From: Pseudomonas cerasi
GTDB taxonomy: Bacteria > Pseudomonadota > Gammaproteobacteria > Pseudomonadales > Pseudomonadaceae
DNA: 64,000 nucleotides
Reading direction: 5' to 3'
NCBI RefSeq assembly: GCF_900074915.1
Contig: NZ_LT222319.1
Span: forward strand, 2,699,001 to 2,763,000
Positions 47,152 through 56,694 of this stretch are shown in pieces; within the stretch, counting starts at the first letter, position 1; each line of letters starts with the position of its first letter. The notes beneath the pieces were generated by a model. That model was given only the letters and a program-made list of their open reading frames with translations, was not told where the DNA came from and searched no databases. Made by a program: the position numbers and the translations under genes.

Positions 47152-48600
47152 ATGCTGGACGTGCCCCTGCTGATCGGCGGACAGTCGTGCCCCGCGCGTG
47201 ACGGACGTACATTTGAACGCTGCAACCCGGTGACTGGCGAGGTGGTTTCGCGGGTAGCGGCGGCGACTCTGGAAGATGCCGATGCGGCAGTCGCAGCCGC
47301 TCAGGCTGCGTTCCCCGCATGGGCGGCGATGGTGCCCGGCGAGCGTCGGGCGAGTCTGCTCGAGGCTGCTACGCAGTTGCAGGCCCGCAGCGGCGAATTC
47401 ATCGCTGCTGCCGGCGAAACCGGAGCAATGGCCAACTGGTACGGCTTCAACGTACAGCTGGCCGCCAACATGCTGCGCGAAGCGGCATCCATGACGACGC
47501 AGATCACCGGCGATGTCATTCCTTCCAATGTTCCCGGCAATTTTGCCATGGCGCTGCGCCAGCCCTGCGGTGTGGTCCTCGGTATCGCGCCGTGGAATGC
47601 GCCGGTGATTCTCGCCACACGGGCCATCGCCATGCCACTCGCCTGCGGCAACACCGTGGTGCTCAAGGCCTCGGAGCTCAGTCCCGCCGTGCATCGGCTG
47701 ATCGGCCAGGTGCTGCAGGATGCCGGGTTGGGTGACGGCGTGGTGAACGTGATCAGTAACGCGCCGGCCGATGCGCCGGCGATTGTCGAGCGCCTGATTG
47801 CCAACCCGGCAGTGCGGCGGGTCAATTTCACCGGTTCCACTCATGTAGGCCGCATCGTCGGTGAGCTGTCGGCGCGGTATCTGAAACCGGCACTGTTGGA
47901 ATTGGGTGGCAAGGCACCGTTTCTGGTGCTTGACGACGCGGATCTAGACGCGGCAGTAGAGGCCGCCGCCTTTGGCGCCTACTTCAATCAGGGCCAGATC
48001 TGCATGTCCACCGAACGGCTGATCGTCGACCACAAGGTCGCCGATGCCTTCGTTGCCAAGCTGACGGCCAAGATCAAAACGTTGCGCGCCGGTAATCCGG
48101 ATGACAGCGAATCAGTTCTCGGGTCGCTGGTCGACGTGGGTGCCGGGACGCGCATCAAGGGCCTGATTGACGACGCTGTGGCGCTTGGCGCAACGCTGGT
48201 GGCGGGCGGGCAACTGCAGGGCAGCATTCTGCAACCGACGCTGCTCGACGGCGTGACAGATGCCATGCGCCTGTACCGCGAAGAGTCCTTCGGCCCGGTG
48301 GCCGTGGTGCTGCGCGGCGACGGTGACGAGGCGCTGTTGCGGCTGGCCAACGATTCGGATTTCGGTCTCTCGGCGGCGATTTTCAGTCGTGACACCAGCC
48401 GCGCCCTGGCGCTTGCGCAACGGGTGGAGTCCGGGATCTGCCATATCAACGGACCCACCGTGCACGACGAGGCGCAAATGCCCTTCGGTGGGGTGAAGTC
48501 CAGCGGCTATGGCAGTTTCGGCGGCAAGGCTTCGATCGAGCACTTTACCCAGTTGCGCTGGGTGACGCTGCAAAACGGGCCCAGGCACTATCCGATCTGA
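47152..48600 (+). CDS. vdh: Vanillin dehydrogenase
   Basis: NAD-dependent ALDH of 482 aa converting vanillin (or 4-hydroxybenzaldehyde) to vanillate. Catalytic Cys284 (NQGQICMSTERL) and Glu250 (LLELGGKAPF); FTGSTHVGRIVG is the cofactor motif. Its C-terminus GVKSSGYGSFGGKASIEHFT is typical of Vdh. AAGAGGAATCACC precedes the ATG. It follows ech by 65 bases and removes the toxic aldehyde that ech makes. Confidence 0.95.
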   Translation: MLDVPLLIGGQSCPARDGRTFERCNPVTGEVVSRVAAATLEDADAAVAAAQAAFPAWAAMVPGERRASLLEAATQLQARSGEFIAAAGETGAMANWYGFNVQLAANMLREAASMTTQITGDVIPSNVPGNFAMALRQPCGVVLGIAPWNAPVILATRAIAMPLACGNTVVLKASELSPAVHRLIGQVLQDAGLGDGVVNVISNAPADAPAIVERLIANPAVRRVNFTGSTHVGRIVGELSARYLKPALLELGGKAPFLVLDDADLDAAVEAAAFGAYFNQGQICMSTERLIVDHKVADAFVAKLTAKIKTLRAGNPDDSESVLGSLVDVGAGTRIKGLIDDAVALGATLVAGGQLQGSILQPTLLDGVTDAMRLYREESFGPVAVVLRGDGDEALLRLANDSDFGLSAAIFSRDTSRALALAQRVESGICHINGPTVHDEAQMPFGGVKSSGYGSFGGKASIEHFTQLRWVTLQNGPRHYPI

Positions 48601-48676
48601 GCCATCCGATTCGAACGCTTCCAGGCTGGCGGCAGCGGTCTTTTGTACAAGACTGTGTCGCCGGTAAGTCAGGCAT

Positions 48677-48687
48677 AACAATAACAA
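48677..48687 (+). promoter_or_regulatory. CA motif in the vdh-fcs intergenic region
   Basis: AACAATAACAA lies 83 bases before the fcs start, further than the other CA motifs, so an effect on fcs translation is less certain. Confidence 0.35.
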
Positions 48688-48769
48688 GGCTGCAGCCTGG
48701 TGCTGCAACGCTCGGCCCGGACCGCTGCATGGCGTTTGGTGCCTGCGTACCTTGATGGAGAGAACGCAC

Positions 48770-50656
48770 GTGAGTTCCGATATCAGATCATCAACGCTGC
48801 AGAGTGAAGATAATCCACCGCGCTACCGTCAGGTCTCCATCGGCCACCCGCCCATCGAGGTGCGGGAAGAGCAGGGCGTTCTGCACATGCGAGCCCTGGA
48901 ACCTCTGGCGCGGTTACCCGACCGGCTGCTCGACCGACTGGTGCACTGGGCGCGGTTGCGTCCACAACAGACCTTCATTGCCGCGCGCGACAGCCGGGGC
49001 GGCTGGCGCAAGGTCAGTTATGCCGAGATGCTGACTGACGTGCGCGCTATCGCACAGAGCCTGCTGGCGTACGGCCTTTCCGCCGATCGGCCGCTGGCGT
49101 TGCTGTCAGGTAACGACATCGAGCACTTGCAGCTTGCTCTGGGGGCCATGTACGCCGGCATTCCGTACTGCCCGGTATCACCGGCGTATTCGGTCATGTC
49201 TCAGGATTTCGCCAAGTTACGCCACGTCTGCGACGTATTGCAGCCAGGATTGGTATTTGTCAGCGATGCCGCGCCGTTTCAGCGTGCCATCGATGCGATC
49301 ATTCCTGCGGAAACGCCCGTCATCACTGTACGCGGACAGCTCAATGGCAGGCCTCAGCTGAGCTTCTCCAGCCTGCTCGAAGAGCCGGGTGGCAGCGAGG
49401 CCGAGGCCGCGTTCCTGGCCAGCGGCCCCAACACCATCGCCAAGTTTCTGTTTACTTCGGGCTCGACCAAACTGCCCAAGGCGGTGGTGACTACCCAGCG
49501 CATGCTGTGTGCCAATCAACAGATGCTGTTGCAGACGTTCCCGGTGTTCGGCGAAGAGCCGCCCGTGCTGGTCGACTGGCTGCCCTGGAACCACACCTTC
49601 GGCGGCAGTCACAACATCGGTATTGTGCTGTACAACGGTGGCACGTTCTATCTGGACAACGGCAAGCCAACCGCGCAAGGCTTCGCCGAGACGCTGCGCA
49701 ACCTCAAGGAAATTTCGCCTACCGCTTACCTGACTGTGCCCAAGGGCTGGGAAGAGCTGGTCAACGCACTGCAGCAGGATGCCGAGCTGCGCGAGCGATT
49801 CTTCTCGCGCATCAAGCTGTTCTTCTTCGCCGCTGCCGGCCTGTCGCAAAGCATCTGGGATCGTCTTGACCGGGTGGCCGAGCAGCATTGCGGCGAGCGG
49901 ATTCGCATGATGGCCGGACTGGGTATGACCGAGGCCGCGCCGTCCTGCACGTTCACCACCGGGCCCTTGTCGATGGCTGGATATATCGGCCTGCCCGCAC
50001 CGGGATGCGAAGTGTGCCTGGTGCCGGTGGATGGCAAGCTCGAAGGACGTTTTCGTGGCCCGCACATCATGCCGGGCTATTGGCGCTCGCCGCAGCAGAC
50101 GGCCGAAGTGTTCGACGAGAACGGCTTCTATTGCTCCGGCGATGCGATCAAGCTTGCCGATCCTGCGGCCCCGGAGCTGGGCCTAATGTTCGACGGGCGA
50201 CTGGCCGAGGATTTCAAGCTGTCGTCGGGCGTGTTCGTCAGTGTCGGCCCGATGCGCAACCGCGCGGTGCTGGAAGGCTCGCCGTACGTGCAGGATGTGG
50301 TCATCACCGCGCCTGACCGCGAATGCCTTGGGGCGCTGGTGTTTCCCAGGGTGCACGAGTGCCGGCAACTGGCCGGGCTGGATGCACAGGCCAGCGATGC
50401 GCAGGTCCTGGCCAGTGCGCCGGTGCGTGAGTGGTTCGCCGGCTGGCTGGCGCGCCTGAACCAGGGCGCGAACGGCAACGCCAGCCGGCTGGAGTGGATC
50501 GTGCTGCTTGATGAGCCCGCGTCTATCGATCGCGGCGAAATCACCGACAAGGGGTCGATCAACCAGCGCGCCGTCCTGCAGTGGCGCGCAGACAAGGTCG
50601 AAGCGCTGTACCGTGATCAGGACCCCGACAAGCTCAGTGCCGAGCCCAAGGCATGA
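48770..50656 (+). CDS. fcs: Feruloyl-CoA synthetase
   Basis: AMP-forming acyl-CoA ligase of 628 aa activating ferulate and related hydroxycinnamates. The GTG at 48770 is chosen because GGAGA stands nine bases before it; a TTG and ATG upstream are less well placed. P-loop FTSGSTKLPKAVVTTQ, adenylate motif GLGMTEAAPSC, and FYCSGDAIKLADP near the hinge. Length fits Pseudomonas Fcs proteins. The stop overlaps the next start by ATGA. Confidence 0.94.
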   Translation: MSSDIRSSTLQSEDNPPRYRQVSIGHPPIEVREEQGVLHMRALEPLARLPDRLLDRLVHWARLRPQQTFIAARDSRGGWRKVSYAEMLTDVRAIAQSLLAYGLSADRPLALLSGNDIEHLQLALGAMYAGIPYCPVSPAYSVMSQDFAKLRHVCDVLQPGLVFVSDAAPFQRAIDAIIPAETPVITVRGQLNGRPQLSFSSLLEEPGGSEAEAAFLASGPNTIAKFLFTSGSTKLPKAVVTTQRMLCANQQMLLQTFPVFGEEPPVLVDWLPWNHTFGGSHNIGIVLYNGGTFYLDNGKPTAQGFAETLRNLKEISPTAYLTVPKGWEELVNALQQDAELRERFFSRIKLFFFAAAGLSQSIWDRLDRVAEQHCGERIRMMAGLGMTEAAPSCTFTTGPLSMAGYIGLPAPGCEVCLVPVDGKLEGRFRGPHIMPGYWRSPQQTAEVFDENGFYCSGDAIKLADPAAPELGLMFDGRLAEDFKLSSGVFVSVGPMRNRAVLEGSPYVQDVVITAPDRECLGALVFPRVHECRQLAGLDAQASDAQVLASAPVREWFAGWLARLNQGANGNASRLEWIVLLDEPASIDRGEITDKGSINQRAVLQWRADKVEALYRDQDPDKLSAEPKA

Positions 50657-51903
50657 GTGGCGTCGGGCAGTATTCGGCATTCAGCGACGTGGCCATCGTC
50701 GATGCCGTGCGCACACCCTGGGTGGATCTGGGCGGTGCTCTGGCGCCTGTTTCGCCCATCGATCTGGGTATCAAGGTCGGCCGCGAGGTCCTGGCGCGGG
50801 CCGTCATTCAGGCGGATCAGGTCGACAGCGTACTGGCCGGCTCGATGGCGCAGGCCAGTTTCGATGCGTACCTGCTGCCCCGGCACATCGGCCTGTACAG
50901 CGGCGTCGCGCAGAGCGTTCCGGCGTTGGGTGTGCAACGCATCTGCGCGACCGGTTTCGAACTGTTGCGCCAGGCCGCCTTGCACGTGGGCGAAGGTGGG
51001 CAGATGGCGCTGTGCGTCGCCGCCGAGTCCATGTCGCGCAACCCGATCGCGGCCTATACCCACCGCAATGGCTTCTCGCTCGGTGCCGCCGTGCAGTTCA
51101 AGGATTTTCTCTGGGAAGCGCTGTATGACCCGGCACCGGCGATGGACATGATCTCCACCGCAGACAACCTCGCCAAGCGTCATGGGTTGAGTCGTGAGGC
51201 GGTAGACAGCTATGCCTTGCTCAGCCATGAGCGGGCGCTGCAATCGCAGATTTCCGGCAAATGGACCGAGGAAATTGTCCCGGTCAGCCGCGAGCGCTTT
51301 GCGCTGGAAGGCTATCAGCCGCGTGGCATCGAGTTGCCGCGTGGGGTTGAAGTGGTCACGCAGGACAGCCATCCGCGTGCGACCCATCTGGCAGCGCTAT
51401 CGCGTTTGCGCGCCATTCACGCGAACGGTGTGCAGACCGCAGGCAATAGCTGTGCGGTGGTCGATGGCGCGGCGGCGGCCCTGGTGGGGCGTGCTTCACA
51501 GTCAACGAGACCGGTGTTGGCGCATCTGCTGGCCAGCGCGGTGACGGGTGTCGCGCCAGAGTTCATGGGTATCGGCCCCGCACCTGCGATCCGCTTGTTG
51601 TTACAGCGCAGCGGGCTGGCGCTGAGCGATATCGGTCGGCTGGAAATCAATGAAGCGCAGGCCGCTCAGGTCCTGGCAGTGGCACAAACGCTGGAGCTGG
51701 ACCACGAGCGGCTCAACTGCCTGGGTGGATCACTGGGCCTGGGTCACCCATTGGCTGCCACCGGGCTGCGTCTGGTCATGACTCTGGCCCGGCAACTGCG
51801 CGACGCAGGCCTGCGTTACGGTATCGCGGCAGCCTGCGTCGGCGGCGGGCAAGGCATGGCGCTGCTGATCGAGAATCCCCACTGTGCGTCCAGCCGTGTC
51901 TAG
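50653..51903 (+). CDS. aat: Thiolase-family acetyl-CoA acetyltransferase (Aat-like)
   Basis: 416 aa thiolase. Nucleophile Cys98 (QRICATGFELL), His365 (GSLGLGHPLAATG) and Cys395 (ACVGGGQGMALL) are all present, so it should be active. In Pseudomonas ferulate clusters a beta-ketothiolase gene lies next to fcs; it was proposed for a beta-oxidation-like side route, while the main route uses ech. Translational coupling with fcs supports shared expression. Confidence 0.92.
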   Translation: MSGVGQYSAFSDVAIVDAVRTPWVDLGGALAPVSPIDLGIKVGREVLARAVIQADQVDSVLAGSMAQASFDAYLLPRHIGLYSGVAQSVPALGVQRICATGFELLRQAALHVGEGGQMALCVAAESMSRNPIAAYTHRNGFSLGAAVQFKDFLWEALYDPAPAMDMISTADNLAKRHGLSREAVDSYALLSHERALQSQISGKWTEEIVPVSRERFALEGYQPRGIELPRGVEVVTQDSHPRATHLAALSRLRAIHANGVQTAGNSCAVVDGAAAALVGRASQSTRPVLAHLLASAVTGVAPEFMGIGPAPAIRLLLQRSGLALSDIGRLEINEAQAAQVLAVAQTLELDHERLNCLGGSLGLGHPLAATGLRLVMTLARQLRDAGLRYGIAAACVGGGQGMALLIENPHCASSRV

Positions 51904-52035
51904 CCAGGCAAATACCCGCAAATGCGACATTTTCCTGCTTTAAACGCTACGCCTTACGCAGGTCATCCTTTAGCGCTTGACCGAATCGTGGCGAACGGTG
52001 AATCTCGCACCTCTCGACCCCACGGAACCCCGTCT

Positions 52036-52377
52036 ATGCGTGCCCTCGCTGAGCTTTCTTTCGATTTCGTCTGGCATTTGATGTTCACGGATGACAAGCA
52101 GCTCGACCAGGATCTGGCGGTGCGCTCGCTGGAAAATCTTTCCGATTGTTTTTCGTCGATGTCCGACGAAGAGAAAAGGGCGTTCATCGCGGTGGCCCAC
52201 GAACGCAAGGCGCGCCTTTTCGCAGTGCCCGATGCCGACGGCTACTCGCCGATACGTCTGGCCACCGAAGAGCAGGCGCAGTTTCTCGATCATGTCGTTT
52301 CCGGGCAGTTCTTCCAGCAGTTCGAAGAGCCCCTGGCGGCGGATGCAAGCGACCGTGTGGTGCCGATTCGCCGCTGA
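52036..52377 (+). CDS. Small acidic protein of unknown function
   Basis: 113 aa from the ATG at 52036; a longer frame to 51922 has no ribosome site. The sequence is mostly helical and acidic, with ELSFDFVWHLMFTDDKQLDQ and LEQ-like EEQAQFLDHVVSGQFFQQF, and a basic end PIRR. No membrane segment and no motif I know. Single gene between aat and the convergent Rid gene. Confidence 0.6.
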   Translation: MRALAELSFDFVWHLMFTDDKQLDQDLAVRSLENLSDCFSSMSDEEKRAFIAVAHERKARLFAVPDADGYSPIRLATEEQAQFLDHVVSGQFFQQFEEPLAADASDRVVPIRR

Positions 52378-52396
52378 GCGGACCCACGCTGCCCGG

Positions 52397-52801
52397 TTAT
52401 TGCTCGACGGCTTCCGGCAGCCTGGCGATGACCTTGATTTCAAAATCGAAGCCATACAGCCAGGTCACGCCGACGCCTGTCAGGGTCGGGTGCGGCGCTT
52501 CGCCCCAAAACTCGGGAATTAGCTTCCATATCCGCTCGAACCTTGTCTGGGGATCGACAATGAACACCGTCACGTCGACCACATTGTCGAACGTGCAACC
52601 GGCCGCCAGCAGGATGGCATTCAGGTTGGTGAACGCCAGGCGCACCTGTTTTTCCAGATCAGGTTCGGGTGAGCCGTCTTCGCGACTGCCGACTTGTCCG
52701 GACACGAACAGAAAACCATTGGAGCGTATGGCGGGCGAATAGCGATTGCGCTCGTAAAGCGCCTGGCGGCCAGCCGGGAAAACGACGTCACGTTGGGTCA
52801 T
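52397..52801 (-). CDS. Rid (YjgF/UK114) family protein, lacking the RidA arginine
   Basis: 134 aa; the ATG at 52801 is preceded by GGAGATCCCC. Fold markers are YSPAIRSNGFLFVSGQVG, VRLAFTNLNAILLAAGCTFD and VTVFIVD. In RidA enamine deaminases an Arg follows the PxR(T/S) element near the C-terminus; here that place reads HPTLTGVGVTWL, so the carboxylate-binding Arg is absent and it is probably one of the Rid subfamilies without deaminase activity. It lies divergently from a LysR gene. Confidence 0.87.
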   Translation of the reverse strand: MTQRDVVFPAGRQALYERNRYSPAIRSNGFLFVSGQVGSREDGSPEPDLEKQVRLAFTNLNAILLAAGCTFDNVVDVTVFIVDPQTRFERIWKLIPEFWGEAPHPTLTGVGVTWLYGFDFEIKVIARLPEAVEQ

Positions 52802-52957
52802 GGGGATCTCCATCAGAACTTGAGTACGAAGGCTGAAGTCAGCGTTGAAGCCACAGTAGGGACTTGCGTCAGCGCGATAAACGAGCAACCGTACTCAGCA
52901 CTGTTTGGGAAACCCAAACAATCGACAGGCTGATGGGACAAGACAGGCGGGGCGAGG

Positions 52958-53893
52958 ATGGACCGTTTCGACGCAATGCAAGCGTTTGCTCGCGTGGTGG
53001 AAACCGGCAGTTTCACCAAGGCTGCCAGCACGCTGCACATGAGCAAGACCAGCGTGACGCAACTGGTACAACAACTGGAGGCACGCTTGCGGGTCAAGCT
53101 GCTCAACCGCACCACGCGGCGGGTCAACGTGACTGCCGACGGTGCGGTATTTTACGAGCGCGTGGTCAGGCTGCTGGCCGATATGGATGACGCCGAGACC
53201 AGCCTGTCCAGTGCAACATCGCTGCCCAGAGGGCGTTTGCGCGTGGACGTACCCAGCCCGCTGGCCAGCATGCTGCTGATGCCCGCCTTGCCAGGGTTTC
53301 ATGCGCGTTATCCGGACATTCAGATCGATATGGGCGTCAGCGACCGTATGGTCGACCTGATCGGCGAGAACGTCGACTGCGTGGTGCGGGGAGGTGAAAT
53401 AGCCGATCAGTCGCTGATGGCGAGGCGGGTGGGCGACCTGCAACTGGGCGTTTACGCTGCGCCGGACTATCTGCAGCGCATGGGCACGCCTGTTCATCCG
53501 CAAGAGCTTGAAGACTCGGCCCATCGCATCGTCGGCTATCTGTGGGCGCGCACCGGCAAGGCGCTGCCCTACGCCATGCACCGCGCCGGGGAAAAGGTCC
53601 ATGTGCAGGGGCGCTATACGCTGGCGGTGGATGATGGCAATGCCTACGTTGCCGCAGGGCTGGCCGGAATGGGCATTCTCTGGCTGCCGGACTACATGGC
53701 CAGGTTATATCGGGAGCGCGGAGCCCTTGTCCCGCTGTTCGAAGACTGGCAGCTGGACAGCATGCCGATGTACGTGGCTTTCCCGCCGAACCGTCACATC
53801 AGCATCAAGGTCCGCGTGTTTATCGACTGGATCACCGAGCTGATGGCCGAGCATGCGCCCGTCACTCGGCCACCGACACGCCCTGCGCAATAG
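52958..53893 (+). CDS. LysR-family regulator
   Basis: 311 aa. HTH of the LysR type at residues 1-60 (FARVVETGSFTKAASTL, SKTSVTQLVQQLEARL, LLNRTTRRVNVTADG). The ligand domain begins PRGRLRVDVPSPLASMLLMP, as in the large CrgA/AaeR-like group. It is divergent from the Rid gene and convergent with the next LysR gene; either Rid or a distant gene may be its target. Confidence 0.92.
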   Translation: MDRFDAMQAFARVVETGSFTKAASTLHMSKTSVTQLVQQLEARLRVKLLNRTTRRVNVTADGAVFYERVVRLLADMDDAETSLSSATSLPRGRLRVDVPSPLASMLLMPALPGFHARYPDIQIDMGVSDRMVDLIGENVDCVVRGGEIADQSLMARRVGDLQLGVYAAPDYLQRMGTPVHPQELEDSAHRIVGYLWARTGKALPYAMHRAGEKVHVQGRYTLAVDDGNAYVAAGLAGMGILWLPDYMARLYRERGALVPLFEDWQLDSMPMYVAFPPNRHISIKVRVFIDWITELMAEHAPVTRPPTRPAQ

Positions 53894-53905
53894 CGTGCCG
53901 CGGGT

Positions 53906-54823
53906 TCAACGCCGTGCCGACAGTTGCTGCGGGGCCAGAAATGCGTCATGAAAATAGTTGCGGAAGGCCTGCATGGCCGGGCTCAATTCACGTTCGCGGT
54001 GCCAGGCCAGGCCGACGCTCATGGGCGTTACTGTGTCGGTGACGGTGATCGTTTCGATACGCTTGCCTTCCAGCGACCAGGGGCGATGCACCAGATCGGA
54101 AAGGATCGCCACGCCGCTGCCGTTGGCGACCATGCTGCGTACTGCTTCCACCGAGCTGGTGCGGATTCTGACGTTGGGCTGCTGCCCGGCCAGTTCCCAG
54201 TAGCGCATGGCGCTTTGTTCGGCTTCGTCGACGGTCAACAGGATATAGGGCTCCTGCGCGACGTCGGCGAGGCTGACAGAGGCGCGTTGACACAGCGGGT
54301 GATGGCTGGACAGCCACAGGCGGCGCTCGGAGTTGAACAACGTTTCCGAGATGATATCCGGGTGAGTGATGTTGGCCGTCAGCACCACCGCCATGTCGAA
54401 GCGACCTTGTAGCAGGCCTTGTTCGATGGCTTGTCTTTCCTGCTCATGCACCTCGATGGCGACGTCCGGGTGCCAGTGTTCCAGGCGCTGCAAATGATGC
54501 GGCAGGAAGTAGCCGATGACCGTGTAGCTGGCGGCCAGACGCAATACGCCGCTGGCGCGGATATCGGGCAGCGGACTATTCAGCGCATCATCGACGCTGC
54601 GCAGAATGACGTAAGCCCTGTTAAGAAAATGACGGCCTGCTTCAGTCAGGCTCATGCCTTGCGCCGAGCGCTGAAACAGCAGGGTGCCGAGCATGCTCTC
54701 CAGCTCCTTGATCGCCGTGGTGACCGCCGACTGGGAAATGTTCAGGTGAATGGCCGCCTGCGAGATTTGCCCGATCTCGGCAGTTGCCACGAAATAACGG
54801 ACCTGGCGCAAGGTCAGGGACAT
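53906..54823 (-). CDS. LysR-family regulator, likely of the 5-oxoprolinase operon
   Basis: 305 aa; the ATG at 54823 follows GGAGTGCTT. HTH LRQVRYFVATAEIGQISQAA and LNISQSAVTTAIKELESML. The ligand domain contains LAASYTVIGYFLPHHLQRLE. It is divergent from pxpABC across 156 bases, the usual position for a LysR activator of the neighbouring operon. A longer open frame extending to 55648 is antisense to pxpA and is not coding. Confidence 0.92.
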   Translation of the reverse strand: MSLTLRQVRYFVATAEIGQISQAAIHLNISQSAVTTAIKELESMLGTLLFQRSAQGMSLTEAGRHFLNRAYVILRSVDDALNSPLPDIRASGVLRLAASYTVIGYFLPHHLQRLEHWHPDVAIEVHEQERQAIEQGLLQGRFDMAVVLTANITHPDIISETLFNSERRLWLSSHHPLCQRASVSLADVAQEPYILLTVDEAEQSAMRYWELAGQQPNVRIRTSSVEAVRSMVANGSGVAILSDLVHRPWSLEGKRIETITVTDTVTPMSVGLAWHRERELSPAMQAFRNYFHDAFLAPQQLSARR

Positions 54824-54979
54824 AAGCACTCCAGACAGACGTTCGATGTAGCGGGGTATCTGTTTTTCAGAAGATTGCGTATCTGTTAATAGATCTACCC
54901 AAGGGGTGCGGGTGAATTTAACGTGCTTTGCATGAAGCCGGATAGCCCCTTGTCCGGACAGCCCACAGGAGCAACAGCC

Positions 54980-55735
54980 ATGCAGGTGGATTTCAACTCG
55001 GACATGGGTGAAAGCTTTGGCGCGTGGACCATTGGTGACGGCGTCGATACTGAATTGATGACCTTTATCAGCTCGGCCAATATTGCGACCGGTTTTCACG
55101 CGGGCGACCCTGGCACCATGCGCCGCACGATCGAGCAGGCGAAACGTCTGGGCGTTGCCATCGGCGCACACCCGGGGTTCCGTGATCTGGTCGGCTTTGG
55201 CCGCCGGCATATCAACTCGACGCCCCAGGAACTGGTCGACGACATGCTCTACCAACTGGGCGCCCTGCGCGAGCTGGCGCGGGTTCAGGGTGTGGCCTTG
55301 CAGCATTTCAAACCCCACGGAGCCTTGTACATGCACTTGGCCAGGGACGAAGCCGCAGCCCGCCTGCTGGTGGAAAACCTGCAGCGCCTGGAGCCCGATT
55401 TGCTGCTTTACTGCATGCCCGGTTCGGTGATCTGCAAGATCGCCGAGGAGCTGGGCCAGCCGGTGATCCGCGAGTTCTACGCCGATCGCGATTACGACCT
55501 CAGCGGCTCCATCGTTTTCACCCGTCACGTACGGGCCCTGGACCCGACCGAAGTCGCAGCCCGCGTGGTGCGCGCTTGCCTGCAAGGTCTGGTGCGTACT
55601 GTCGAAGGTGAGGACCTGAGCATCGAATTCGATTCGATCTGTCTGCACAGCGATACGCCCGGCGCGCTGGACCTTGCAGAAGCGACACGCCTGGCGCTGG
55701 ACGCTGCAGGCGTCAAGGTGCGTGCACCGCGTTGA
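54980..55735 (+). CDS. pxpA: 5-Oxoprolinase subunit A (LamB/YcsF family)
   Basis: 251 aa. The family start [51 protein letters not shown] and [15 protein letters not shown] carry the conserved His and Asp residues. With PxpB and PxpC it cleaves 5-oxoproline (pyroglutamate) to glutamate using ATP in the cytoplasm. The ATG at 54980 follows CAGGAGCAAC. First gene of pxpABC. Confidence 0.94.
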   Translation: MQVDFNSDMGESFGAWTIGDGVDTELMTFISSANIATGFHAGDPGTMRRTIEQAKRLGVAIGAHPGFRDLVGFGRRHINSTPQELVDDMLYQLGALRELARVQGVALQHFKPHGALYMHLARDEAAARLLVENLQRLEPDLLLYCMPGSVICKIAEELGQPVIREFYADRDYDLSGSIVFTRHVRALDPTEVAARVVRACLQGLVRTVEGEDLSIEFDSICLHSDTPGALDLAEATRLALDAAGVKVRAPR

Positions 55736-55821
55736 GTCAACGGCATCGTGCGCGTAGACGCACGAGCTGTGTTACTGATTTTTGCCTGCCGTTCTACAAC
55801 GATTTCAAGAAAGGAACAGAC

Positions 55822-56694
55822 ATGGCTGATCCGATTCGCTACAGCTTTGGCGCTGATGAACATCTGTTCGCCGAAGTCAGTGACAGTATGTCGCTGGAAG
55901 CATTTTTCACGGGGCTTGCGGTGACCCGTGCGGTCGAGCGTCTGGCGCTCGATGGTGTGCTGGACGTGTGTCTGGCCAACGCGTCATTCCAGATTCGTTT
56001 TGACCCGGACCGTATCGCACCGCATGCCTTGCTCGAGGCGGTAAGGTCGGCCGAGGCCGGTGCAGTCGCCGAACGTACCCTGCAGACCCGGATCATCGAG
56101 ATCCCGGTGCTGTACAACGATCCGTGGACCCACGAAACCCTGATGCGCTTTCGTGACCGCCATCAGGACCCCGGTTCCACCGACCTGGAATACGCAGCAC
56201 GCATCAATAATCTGGCGGATGTCGATGCCTTCATCGCGGCGCACAGCGGCGCGCCGTGGTTCGTTTCGATGGTCGGTTTTGTCGCCGGTCTGCCGTTCAT
56301 GTTCCAGATGGTGGAACGCGAACGCCAGCTGCAAGTGCCCAAATACCTGCGTCCGCGCACTGATACCCCCAAGCTCACACTCGGTCACGGCGGCTGCTTC
56401 GGCTGTATCTATTCGGTACGCGGGGCGGGCGGTTATCAGATGTTTGGCGTCACTCCGGCGCCGATCTATGACCCGCAGCAGGGGTTGGCCTATCTGAAAG
56501 AGCACATGGTGTTTTTCCGGCCTGGCGACATCGTCCAGTTCAAACCGCTTGACCGGCAAGCCTATGACGAGGCTGTCGCAGAGGTGGAAGCCGGACGCTT
56601 CGATCTGCGCATCCGCCCGGTCGAGTTTTCACTGGATGCCTTTCTCGCCGATCAGGTGGGCTATCCCAAGTCGTTGCAGGAGGTGCTGGCATGA
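55822..56694 (+). CDS. pxpB: 5-Oxoprolinase subunit B (KipI family)
   Basis: 290 aa; AAAGGAAC precedes the ATG. The KipI/AHS1 domain is seen from RYSFGADEHLFAEVSD, with HSGAPWFVSMVGFVAGLPFM and LTLGHGGCFGCIYSVRGAGG at the C-terminal part. It is longer than the short E. coli type by an N-terminal and middle extension. It overlaps pxpC by four bases (ATGA). Confidence 0.92.
   Translation: MADPIRYSFGADEHLFAEVSDSMSLEAFFTGLAVTRAVERLALDGVLDVCLANASFQIRFDPDRIAPHALLEAVRSAEAGAVAERTLQTRIIEIPVLYNDPWTHETLMRFRDRHQDPGSTDLEYAARINNLADVDAFIAAHSGAPWFVSMVGFVAGLPFMFQMVERERQLQVPKYLRPRTDTPKLTLGHGGCFGCIYSVRGAGGYQMFGVTPAPIYDPQQGLAYLKEHMVFFRPGDIVQFKPLDRQAYDEAVAEVEAGRFDLRIRPVEFSLDAFLADQVGYPKSLQEVLA

Noticed and set aside
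54824..55648. Long N-terminal extension of the LysR gene at 53906
   Set aside because: It is antisense to pxpA and the promoter region; LysR proteins start at the HTH (ATG 54823 with a good ribosome site).
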